From NCBI GenBank assembly GCA_038227045.1, contig JBBRQD010000015.1, positions 1 through 64,000 on the forward strand: DNA of 64,000 bases. The letters are read 5' to 3'. This document shows positions 43,401 through 50,707 of this stretch, piece by piece; position 1 is the first letter of the stretch; the number at the start of each line of letters is the position of its first letter. A program made the translations under genes and the position numbers. A model generated the notes under the pieces. The model saw only the letters and a list, made by a program, of their open reading frames with translations. It ran no database searches and had not been told where the DNA came from. The stretch comes from JANXLS01 sp038227045. GTDB lineage: Bacteria > Planctomycetota > SZUA-567 > H5-PLA8.

Positions 43401-43850
43401 TCCGGCGGGTTCATTGTTGTTAGCGCCGATTTCAAACTGCAGGGGGACACCGTCAGCGCAACGATCAGCGGACTGTTGGCGCGATCGGGCGGGGATGACA
43501 TGCGGCCTGCGGCGTCATCGAATGTGGTTGTGAAGATTGGCAATTTCCCCGAAACATTGAATTTCTCCACGACGCCGACGTTCAAGACGTCGGGCAAGCC
43601 GCCCACGCAGAAGTTTACGTTCAAAAACAAGGGCAGCACGCATATTCGGTCGTTGAGTTGGTACAACAGAGCGGGTACGTTCCAGGTTTCGTCGGTTACC
43701 ATGCCCAATGCCCAAGTCGGAATCGACCCGCAAAAAGCCCGGCAACCGATTCAATTGACGTTTACGCTTACATCTGAAAATGGCCAGCAGTTTATTGGCA
43801 CAACCACTTTCGATATTTTCAAAATATCGGATACTGAATTCAAGCACTAA
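40416..43850 (+). CDS. Very large exported surface protein with PKD domains
   Basis: The 1144-residue protein begins with a signal/anchor segment (LAFSLAMLAGYFVF). The N-terminal 300 residues are beta-rich and end WLMDPARAYPVTIDP; as I recall, this WxxDPxRAYPVTIDP element closes an N-terminal beta module in RHS-type and related giant surface proteins. A middle region with VHIDGWASFDPPS and WNDLRFSGDP follows. Then comes a PKD-like domain (FHWDFNDGGSGFTENICHTYTTPQKFTPRLTVTDDFG), another PKD-like start (AISATPAGGTAPLSVDIRAS), and at the C-terminus a module with SSLAGQDITLALNG, also seen in the TIG/PKD protein at 26843. Cysteines suggest disulfides. The next gene, a second PKD protein, starts 37 bases later. 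Confidence 0.85.
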   Translation: MNATFALKSVLAFSLAMLAGYFVFTSPLNPNLKGARGVAEKALRPSEGGSSAVEKTVAEHSPQYAPFTPGQPVGELINRDFKAVAGGLKNDNVRMTTVISNVYAAGIQHSVKGPVGGTVKWVPSGQEVRMGDEVVSVSGLASLAEAHLETLGGIKHVVYPSTYVETDERLYVRPEGGVEHDIILKKQPEMTDACGLAYTGYLDISKGLTVWDDKTQILGNYKTKKDIYFKNKVGNVVFCLRAPVAYDANVTLRGGGLDKEKQALQQNQSCAATCEYQITMDSKGMKLAVVTSGRWLMDPARAYPVTIDPNFSPFGLADGNPPIYVGTVGSNSLIPVSAGGLGTKLIIEEDCARLNKGPKDNGYGHIVMPFGFSYYSNNVNFPAGSFLFVHIDGWASFDPPSFKYADEIPPDPAESPCFDAAGFNGKTGQIPGDGYPTDGAFYALWNDLRFSGDPNSGIYFFTDGVAPNRRVIIEWHRMNYVQDNNTNDFISFNLILYECQSIIEVIVGDITQGDAFYGDSTIGIESPGDVRAVFYDQFAPPAQGVPATTPIDGLDVTFSRSPLSNITVVETNNTGCLPLTTCFKTTINTVVPLCVQLQGGATLPPTFAFHWDFNDGGSGFTENICHTYTTPQKFTPRLTVTDDFGRSATFVAGVSNLLRQVFVCDLPPVAISATPAGGTAPLSVDIRASSTTPYVLSAAPPLGGALVPTISAYDVANTALVIDQLAPMNLPNTFTPYQTIIGTAVLTSVPTQVSALTPVDTIAATVLFDTPGTYRVTGVFPGTSFTLPTDGFGYVFINVVDPNAVTSNSMIVTNSAFHIDWLGKTPNPLGILPNPNNDTITVGGYINLSGMDLSSLAGQDITLALNGYNPVFQGTLDTNGHSIQGDFATGATGDFSISMPSGKFTCNVKGDYAVSLGVASQNLTSLLPANYSVRIGDVFSSPGTSVGYGYSSVAGKQAKASYTFGKFYNTGSFFKGPIPGAPNGIGQPGGQELLVSGGFIVVSADFKLQGDTVSATISGLLARSGGDDMRPAASSNVVVKIGNFPETLNFSTTPTFKTSGKPPTQKFTFKNKGSTHIRSLSWYNRAGTFQVSSVTMPNAQVGIDPQKARQPIQLTFTLTSENGQQFIGTTTFDIFKISDTEFKH

Positions 43851-43887
43851 GACAAGAAGAGAACGCATCGAGTCTGGGAGAATTGTA

Positions 43888-45294
43888 ATGTCAGAGAAAT
43901 TGTTCGGCGTGTATGGAGTGCAGGTGTCGTCACGAATGCGCAGAGTGATCCACGCAGTATCTGCGCTTTTTCCCGCGATTGTTCTGGTATGCGCCTTTGG
44001 CGCGCAGGCTCAAGTGGGAGGACGCGGCCCAGATCCGATACCGTCGTTCAATAATTCCGCATTCATTTATCCGAACGACCAAAGCACCACCGTCACCTTC
44101 GATCCCAGCCTTAGTTATTTGCCATCGCCGCCGGCGGGACAGACGTATCAATATACCTTGATTTGGGACTTTGGCGACGGTTCGCCATTGGTGACCGTGG
44201 GACCCGCAGCTTCCGGCTCGGTGCTTCTGCCACAGATTCACTCATACCCGACGTTTACGCTTACCCCTCCGCCCGCCTCGACCATCATCTCGCAAACATT
44301 CACGGTGACCCTGCGGATCGACGTGACAGTGATCAACCAAAACAACGTTTCTTCACCGGGACCGTCGGCCAAAACGACGGGAATGGTTCGGACGGCGCAA
44401 GTGAACTACCCGCCAACTTGGTCGTTGGTCAACAACTCGTCTCCGGCGACGGGAGAGTTGCCGTATCAGCTCAACGTCGACTGCTCCGGCAGTTTCGATG
44501 AAGATGGATTTGTTATTTGGGCCGCGATCGATTGGGGCGATGGCAGTTCGGATCTGCTGGCGACACTGCCGCCGAGCCAGGTCGCAATCACCTCGCTGCA
44601 TTCGTATACCGCTCCGGGAGAATATTCCATCACGCTGTCGTTGATCGACAACGGACGCATGAACACGGGCACGCTGCTGGACCCGACGCCCCCGGCGTCC
44701 GATCCATCCGCGGCGATCACGACGATTCAACAGCGCCAGCAAAAGCTGATTGATACGGGTGTCATGGACCCTTCTTTCAATCTGCCAAAGTATCTGCCCA
44801 TTCTCCGGCAGGAGCACCTGCAAGTCCAGGTTCCCGGGAATCTGATGGTTGTAAAAGGCAAGTTCTCGCTGGATTTTTCCAGCGTGGGCAACGATTCATT
44901 CGACTGCACGTTTTATCTCAACGGTTCCGTCAGTAGCGTTTCCAACGCGCAAGTATCCGTATTTCTCGGATCGGGTGCAGGCGCGCAGATTTTGACTCAA
45001 TTTACGACGGACTTAAAGGGTAATTACTTTAACTCGGCTCAAAAGCTGAAGTTTTCGATCCTGCCGAAGAAGCACTTTATGCGCTTCCAGATCGGAAGCG
45101 CCATGCTGCAAACGGCGTTTCAAATCAGCAGTGCGACGGTGGTGAACGGATTCGCCGACATACCGGTAAAAGTCGTTATTACGAGTGGAGGAAATACAAC
45201 CGCCTTGGCGTCGAAATTGAGATTCGTCTACAATTCGAAGGCAGGAGTCAAAGGCATCGGCAAGAATCCTCGCTCGACGCTGGTGGGAAATTAA
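43888..45294 (+). CDS. Exported PKD-domain protein
   Basis: From the ATG at 43888 (GGGAG nine or more bases upstream) the 468-residue protein has a signal peptide (VIHAVSALFPAIVLVCAFGAQA). Two PKD-type domains follow: LIWDFGDGSPLVTVG...FTLTPPPAS and AAIDWGDGSSDLLATL...SYTAPGEYSITLSLID. The C-terminal part has VKGKFSLDFSSVGNDSFDC...YLNG, similar in pattern to the modules of the two other PKD proteins. It is in tandem with the 40416 gene and would be exported to the cell surface. The kinase gene at 45501 is co-directional but cytoplasmic. Confidence 0.82.
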   Translation: MSEKLFGVYGVQVSSRMRRVIHAVSALFPAIVLVCAFGAQAQVGGRGPDPIPSFNNSAFIYPNDQSTTVTFDPSLSYLPSPPAGQTYQYTLIWDFGDGSPLVTVGPAASGSVLLPQIHSYPTFTLTPPPASTIISQTFTVTLRIDVTVINQNNVSSPGPSAKTTGMVRTAQVNYPPTWSLVNNSSPATGELPYQLNVDCSGSFDEDGFVIWAAIDWGDGSSDLLATLPPSQVAITSLHSYTAPGEYSITLSLIDNGRMNTGTLLDPTPPASDPSAAITTIQQRQQKLIDTGVMDPSFNLPKYLPILRQEHLQVQVPGNLMVVKGKFSLDFSSVGNDSFDCTFYLNGSVSSVSNAQVSVFLGSGAGAQILTQFTTDLKGNYFNSAQKLKFSILPKKHFMRFQIGSAMLQTAFQISSATVVNGFADIPVKVVITSGGNTTALASKLRFVYNSKAGVKGIGKNPRSTLVGN

Positions 45295-45427
45295 CGACTT
45301 GATCCGCTCGAATAATCGCTGTCGAGGGGTTGCGATTGATGGACGGGGCTCGGATCGGTTTTACTGTTTTATAGATAGTTTAGCGATGCCGATTTTCAGG
45401 CTGATCGAATATTGGCAACGAAAACGA

Positions 45428-45457
45428 TTGCACAATTGGGAATTCTTGATATATAAA
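45428..45457 (+). promoter_or_regulatory. Candidate sigma-70-type promoter of the second kinase gene
   Basis: TTGCAC (45428-45433) and TATAAA (45452-45457) are 18 bases apart in an AT-rich tract; the ATG follows 43 bases later. The hexamers match consensus at four and five of six positions. Seen but not proven. Confidence 0.45.
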
Positions 45458-45500
45458 ACGACGCAAACTGATTTGAGGCTGGTGCTTAAACGAGGCTCAC

Positions 45501-46562
45501 ATGCCGGAATCCGATCCGCTGTCGGTTATCACCGAAGTCAAGACCTATAAAATGACTAAACTCATTGCCGAAGGCGGCATGGGCGCGGTTTACGAGGCGC
45601 AGCAATTCGGCGATCAGGATTTTCAAAAAACAGTCGCCATCAAGACCATTCTCGAAAGTTTCAGCACCAATTCGGAATTCGTGCGCCTGTTCATTGGCGA
45701 AGCAAAACTCGTCGCCGATCTTGTGCATGAAAACATTGTCCAAGTTTATCATTTGGGCAAGGCCGGAAACATTTACTACATCGCCATGGAATACGTCGAG
45801 GGCATCAACCTCGAACAATTCATGGATTATCACTCCGACCGCAGCATTGCCATGCCCATCGAACTGGGCGCGTTTATCATCAGCCGCGTGTGCCGGGGTC
45901 TCGAATACGCGCACAACAAACGCGGCCGGGACGGCGATCCGTTGAATATCGTGCATCGCGACGTCTCACCCAAAAATGTCATGATCAATTACGAAGGCGT
46001 GGTGAAACTGACCGACTTCGGCATCGCCAAAGCGGTCCGTGTCATGGAACAGCAGGAAGGCGAGGTGTTAATGGGCAAGGTCGAATACATGTCGCCGGAA
46101 CAGGCGCAATATTTGCCCACCGACCGCCGCTCGGATTTGTTTTCGCTTGGCATCGTGATGTACGAGTTGTTGACGGGACATCACATTTTCGAGACCGACG
46201 ACATTTATCAGACGCTTGACAACGTCAAGGAAGCGCCGATCCCCCATCCAAAGACGCGGCGCGCGGAACTGCCCGACATGCTGTGCGATATTTTGATGAA
46301 AGCTCTGGAACGGGATTTGGACAAGCGCTACCAGACGGCGGGCGAAATGGGCGTCGCGCTCGAATATTACATGTACCACAAGGGATATGGGCCAACCAAT
46401 GTGACGCTGGGTAATTATCTGAAGAACGTGTTTCTCAATAAGCTTTCGGAAGCCAGCGATACGAAGCGAAATTTCCGCCATCGCGCCGACACGATTATCA
46501 GCGACGCCTCAACTTTGCCCAAGTCGAGCAAAGACGATTCGGATGCGTTCTTGCGCATCTAA
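45501..46562 (+). CDS. Hanks-type Ser/Thr protein kinase, compact cytoplasmic form
   Basis: The 353-residue kinase has GGMGAVYEA (25-33), VAIKTI (Lys48), HRDVSPKNVMI (152-162), DFG (172-174) and MSPEQAQY. The HRDVSPKN variant is frequent in kinases of myxobacteria and some PVC bacteria, and Ser replaces the usual Lys. No membrane segment or sensor domain is present; a C-terminal stretch of about 60 residues ends with Ser-rich, possibly autophosphorylated residues. GAGG lies before the ATG. Its stop codon overlaps that of the convergent glycosyltransferase gene. Confidence 0.92.
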   Translation: MPESDPLSVITEVKTYKMTKLIAEGGMGAVYEAQQFGDQDFQKTVAIKTILESFSTNSEFVRLFIGEAKLVADLVHENIVQVYHLGKAGNIYYIAMEYVEGINLEQFMDYHSDRSIAMPIELGAFIISRVCRGLEYAHNKRGRDGDPLNIVHRDVSPKNVMINYEGVVKLTDFGIAKAVRVMEQQEGEVLMGKVEYMSPEQAQYLPTDRRSDLFSLGIVMYELLTGHHIFETDDIYQTLDNVKEAPIPHPKTRRAELPDMLCDILMKALERDLDKRYQTAGEMGVALEYYMYHKGYGPTNVTLGNYLKNVFLNKLSEASDTKRNFRHRADTIISDASTLPKSSKDDSDAFLRI

Positions 46563-47422
46563 TCAATCAGTTTCAAATCCGCCGGCACGTCCTCCAATGA
46601 AACGGTCTCGATTTTCGCCCAACTCCAATCCGTGTCCGCCAGACCGTTTTCCAGCGAGAATCGGTGCCGCCATTTCTGCTTGAATTTAAGCCCGTTCTTC
46701 ACGGTCAAATAAGGATAGTTCAGCGTGCCGCGGCTGGTGGTCACGTTTTCAAAATGGTACATTTCGACATCCGGAACGTAACGGCACAGCCAGCCCGCGT
46801 CGCGAAAACGATAGCAATAGTCGATGTCTTCGAATTGTACCGGCGAGAAGATCTCGTCGAGCGGCCCGATATTTTTCGCTGCGTCGGCGCGCATCATCCA
46901 CGTCGCGCTGATGAGCGTCTGGCAATCTTTCGGCGCGTTAAATTCGGGATCGTTCCGCGGGCGTCCGCGGCCGCGGAAAGAGACTTGGCCGCTCGGCGTC
47001 ACGTCGCAGCCCGCGCACTGAATGTCGTGCGGCGGGAGCGGGTACACGAGCTTCGGTCCGGCGATGCCGACGCGCGGATCGCGTTCGAGTTCCGCCCGCA
47101 ACCGCTCCAGCCAACTGCGTGACCGAACCGCCACGTCGTTGTCCAGAAACACCCAGTACCGACCGTCCATCATTTCCATGCCGCGGTTGCGGCCGGCAAT
47201 CGCGCCAACGTTCGTTTCAAGACGCATGTGTTTCACGTCAATATTCTCAGTCTTCGCACGTGCGGCGAATTGAGCGAAGACGCTGGGCGTGTTGTCAGTC
47301 GATCCGTTGTCCACGAGCACGACTTGAAATGGACGCAGCGTGCTGTCGAAGAGCGATTTAAGCCCGCGGCGCGTGTACTCCGACTTGTTGCACGCGAGTA
47401 TCAGGATGGAAATGTCGATCAC
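46559..47422 (-). CDS. GT2-family glycosyltransferase
   Basis: A GT-A-fold transferase of 287 residues. It opens DISILILACNKSEYTRRGL, followed by VVLVDNGSTDNT (donor-site Asp), AGRNRGMEMMDGRYWVFLDNDV (DxD-type metal-binding motif, here DND), a later VQFEDIDYCYRF (ED catalytic-base region) and DVEMYHFENVTTSRG. Such rhamnosyl-type GT2 enzymes build surface polysaccharides or glycosylate proteins. The stop codon overlaps that of the convergent kinase. No membrane segment is seen. Confidence 0.92.
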   Translation of the reverse strand: MIDISILILACNKSEYTRRGLKSLFDSTLRPFQVVLVDNGSTDNTPSVFAQFAARAKTENIDVKHMRLETNVGAIAGRNRGMEMMDGRYWVFLDNDVAVRSRSWLERLRAELERDPRVGIAGPKLVYPLPPHDIQCAGCDVTPSGQVSFRGRGRPRNDPEFNAPKDCQTLISATWMMRADAAKNIGPLDEIFSPVQFEDIDYCYRFRDAGWLCRYVPDVEMYHFENVTTSRGTLNYPYLTVKNGLKFKQKWRHRFSLENGLADTDWSWAKIETVSLEDVPADLKLID

Positions 47423-47451
47423 TTCAATACGCTCCTAAAAATCCACGCCCA

Positions 47452-47600
47452 ACTTAATCGCTGATGAACGCGGGTTAACGCAAATTACCGCGGATAAAAT
47501 TGGGCCATTTAATAATCCATAAACACGCTGTCGCTCTTAACAAAAAACTTTTTCCCATCTATGGTAATCTGTGTTCATTTGCGTTCATCCGCGATTAAGT
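47452..47600. repeat. 39-base inverted repeat pair
   Basis: The arm at 47452-47490 (starting ACTTAATCGCTGATGAACGC) matches the reverse complement of 47562-47600 (ending CGCGATTAAGT) over about 39 bases with several mismatches. About 70 bases lie between. It sits between the GT2 gene and the VWA-protein gene, both on the minus strand. The GATGAACGC-containing arm resembles in style the CGCGAAT elements at 31600. Confidence 0.72.
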
Positions 47601-47624
47601 CGGACACCGATAAATCAAAAGCGG

Positions 47625-50501
47625 TTACCCTCTTTTCCCCCGCAATCCATATTCGACGAACAACAGACCGAGCGCAAGGGCGAGCAGCCAGCCGCGCAGA
47701 TCGTAAAAGCCGGACGCGCCGGTTTTCTCGGCCGCCCATTGCGACAGGTCGAGCGGCGATTCGATCGCGCGCGCGTTGGGTCCGGCTTGCGCGAGCAATT
47801 CGGCCATCGCCGCGCGGTCGACGCCGAAGCGCCGCATCTCCGCGGCGCATGGCGTGCTGACGAAACGCTCGGCGATCGTGCGTCCACCGTCGCGCACGCT
47901 CAAGCGGCATACCGCCGCGGGCGGCGCGCGCATTGTACCGCGATATGTTCCGGGCGCGATGGCGCGCAGCGAAAGCGGCGGCAGTTCGGCGTCGCCGCTT
48001 CCATTTTCGTTCTCGGCATTTTGCAGCACGGTCAAAATCGCGCTGGGATTCAACGCGTTTTCGGGCTCGCGGGTCTGCGGATCAAATGCGCGCAATTCAA
48101 CGGCGAGCTCGTCGTTACCAAAGGGTTCGGCGCTGATTGAAACGCCGTTCGCGCCGCTCTCGCCGTGCGCTTCCGCCCAGCTCAATACATTGGCGAGCAG
48201 CGTTCGTCCAGCGCTGCCCGCCGCGAGCAGTTTCGCGCCTTCTTCGCCATCCAGCGTGAATGCCAGCGCCGCGCGCCGCGCCAGCCCGGACGCGTTCGGG
48301 CCGGAGAGAACCAATAAGGGATCGACATGCTGCTTTTTTGCGCCGGATGCTTCGGCTGACGACGCGCCGCTCGACAGAATCGTGTCCGCTCCGCTCCGGG
48401 CCTTGACGCGATTTCTGAAATTCAAGACGGGCCACGCGCCGCCGTTTTGAGTCAGCGCGTGCGGCTGCCCGGGACGCGGCACGAACGGTTCGCGGCGCGT
48501 GTAAAAGTCCTTTTCGCCTTGCCCCACAGCTTCCTTTATGCCTTTGCCGAGTTCCAAAAAATCGCTGAAATAGTTGCCGCCGCCGGTGGCGGCCAGTTTT
48601 TTGAGCAACGCCTCGCCCGTCGAGTTGACATCGTCCTTTCCGACGCCAATGCCGAATGTCCACAACATCGTTCGCCGCTTGCCGCCATCTTTGGGTTTCG
48701 GGCAGAGCTTTTCGGCGGCGCGCAGACTTTCGTCACCCGTGCGGACGGTGTCAACGCCGTCGCTGATGAGAATGACGAATTGCTCTTCCGCGTCGTCGGC
48801 GTCGAGCGTCTGCTTCGCTTTTTCCAACGCGGGAACAAAATCGGTCTTCGCCTCGATGCGAATGTCGTGCACCGCGTTCAGAAATGCGCTGTGCGTGGGC
48901 TCATTTGTCAACGGCGCGGAGAGTTTCGCGTCGCCCGAGAATTCGATCATTCCCAGCCGATCCTGGGGCCGGAGTTTGCTGACGATCTGCAATTGTTCGG
49001 CGGCATAGTCCATTTTGCGCACCTGACGGCCGTTGTGGAGAATTTTGTCGTCCATGGATTTCGAGACGTCGATCACAAATAACACGGCGCGCGCACGGTC
49101 GTCTTCCGGCGTCATTTCAACGGGCAGCACGCGTTCCCACGCGCCCTCGCGCGGATGGCCACCCGCTCCGAACGCCGTTTCGCCGCCCACCGCGACGAGC
49201 GCTTTGCCCTGTTCAACCGCCTGGCCCAACACATGCAGTGCCGTGCCACTGTCGGGCAATTCGGCCGACGACAAGCCGTCGACAAGGATGCCGGCGAACG
49301 ATTCGTACTTCGCGGAGTCGCTCGGCAATTGATCGGCGAAAAATAATTTAGTTTCGACGCCTAAAGGTTTTGCCGGATCCGCCGCGAGCGCTGACAATGT
49401 CGAGTTCCGCCGAGCAAGCACCGCCCACTTCGAGGGTCCGGCGACGGGCACGGCCGCGCTCAAATTGTTGTCAAGATTCACATCGCCGGGAATCGCCGCT
49501 CCGTCCGGTCCCGTAATTCGTGCGGTGTAAATTGCCACGCCGGGCGAAGTGGGATGATCGAACAAGCGAATGGTTTTGCGCAACTCCCCGGATGGTCCCG
49601 AACCGTCTTTCGCCGCGTCCAGCCGAACGGTTTTCGAATCGACGAAAACAGACTGCCGGCCCAGCGCGCGGCGGCGTACGCTTACGACGACCGTTGTGGG
49701 CTGCTGGGATGCGATTGTGATTTCAAGCGGCACGGCGCGCCCGGTCGATGCGCTCTCCGGCACGCGGAACTCAGCCAACTGCACGTCGCTGCTCGGGCCG
49801 AGAATCGCCGGCGTGGCCAGCAATTCGATTCCGCTGTCCCGCAGAAAAGCCGCGCTCTTTGCGGCGCTTCGATTGTTCAGCGTGTGCGTGTCGCGAAAAT
49901 CGCTCAACACGAGAATCGCGCGCGAACAATCGGCCGACGTGAATGCGCCGCGCGAGAATTGGAGCGCGCCGCCGATGTCAGTGCCGTCCGTCTTGAGCAC
50001 GGCGTTCAAGTGCATGAGGTCGGGCAGGGTCTTGAGGCTGGCGCGCGAGCCGCCCGCCGTTCGGAATTCGGGCGAGGCTGCGGTCAACGGAGGAGGGAGA
50101 GGGAACATGCTGCGCTCCAGCCCTGCTGTGTCGCTGAACACGACGACCGCGATTTCAGTGCTTTCCGGATCGAGAGCCCCGAGCAATTCGCGAATGCGCG
50201 CGGTCTGTGCGCTCAATTCGTAGATGCTGGGGCTGACGTCCGCAGCCACGACCACTTGAATCTTTCGCGTCGCATGGCGGTATTGAAGGCCCGCCGCGGC
50301 GAAAATCAAACACAGCGCCGCGAGAGCCTGCAACGTGAATGCGCGTGACCGTGTGCCATGCGAAATCGCCGTCGTCCCAGGCGGTTTTCTCAGCACGGCG
50401 GCGCGCAGCCGCGCGCCTGTCTGACTGAAAAAACAGATCCAGGCGGCCGCGAAGATCGGCAGCAGGCAAAGAAGCGAAGAATTTAGAAATTGGAGCTTCA
50501 A
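47625..50501 (-). CDS. Large membrane protein with two von Willebrand A-type modules
   Basis: The 958-residue protein has two hydrophobic segments at the N-terminus (LLCLLPIFAAAWICFF; FTLQALAALCLIFAAAGL) and one at the C-terminus (GWLLALALGLLFVEYGL), with a very large domain between. A first VWA-like module starts VVVAADVSPSIYEL (MIDAS DxSxS near 88). A second, clearer VWA module is near 475: VLFVIDVSKSMDD, then KTDFVPALEKAKQTL and FVILISDGVDTVR. VWA domains bind proteins or metal and occur in surface- and complex-assembly factors such as BatA-like proteins. Tandem modules in one such protein are unusual. It is preceded by a divergent gene. Confidence 0.85.
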   Translation of the reverse strand: MKLQFLNSSLLCLLPIFAAAWICFFSQTGARLRAAVLRKPPGTTAISHGTRSRAFTLQALAALCLIFAAAGLQYRHATRKIQVVVAADVSPSIYELSAQTARIRELLGALDPESTEIAVVVFSDTAGLERSMFPLPPPLTAASPEFRTAGGSRASLKTLPDLMHLNAVLKTDGTDIGGALQFSRGAFTSADCSRAILVLSDFRDTHTLNNRSAAKSAAFLRDSGIELLATPAILGPSSDVQLAEFRVPESASTGRAVPLEITIASQQPTTVVVSVRRRALGRQSVFVDSKTVRLDAAKDGSGPSGELRKTIRLFDHPTSPGVAIYTARITGPDGAAIPGDVNLDNNLSAAVPVAGPSKWAVLARRNSTLSALAADPAKPLGVETKLFFADQLPSDSAKYESFAGILVDGLSSAELPDSGTALHVLGQAVEQGKALVAVGGETAFGAGGHPREGAWERVLPVEMTPEDDRARAVLFVIDVSKSMDDKILHNGRQVRKMDYAAEQLQIVSKLRPQDRLGMIEFSGDAKLSAPLTNEPTHSAFLNAVHDIRIEAKTDFVPALEKAKQTLDADDAEEQFVILISDGVDTVRTGDESLRAAEKLCPKPKDGGKRRTMLWTFGIGVGKDDVNSTGEALLKKLAATGGGNYFSDFLELGKGIKEAVGQGEKDFYTRREPFVPRPGQPHALTQNGGAWPVLNFRNRVKARSGADTILSSGASSAEASGAKKQHVDPLLVLSGPNASGLARRAALAFTLDGEEGAKLLAAGSAGRTLLANVLSWAEAHGESGANGVSISAEPFGNDELAVELRAFDPQTREPENALNPSAILTVLQNAENENGSGDAELPPLSLRAIAPGTYRGTMRAPPAAVCRLSVRDGGRTIAERFVSTPCAAEMRRFGVDRAAMAELLAQAGPNARAIESPLDLSQWAAEKTGASGFYDLRGWLLALALGLLFVEYGLRGKRG

Positions 50502-50707
50502 GCAATCACCGCGAGCCGTTATAAATTAGTTGCCGCAAAATGCGGTTTGGATCGTCCACATATATCACGTTGGCTCCAAATGTTTGAAAAAAAAGAGGGC
50601 TAAGTTAACACATTGGGAACATGGAGCGGCGAAAAACGCTTCCAAATTAATGGTCGTTCTCTTAACTTGCGCCCGAATGGTTAACTGCTTTCCCGAGGAA
50701 TTCTTTC

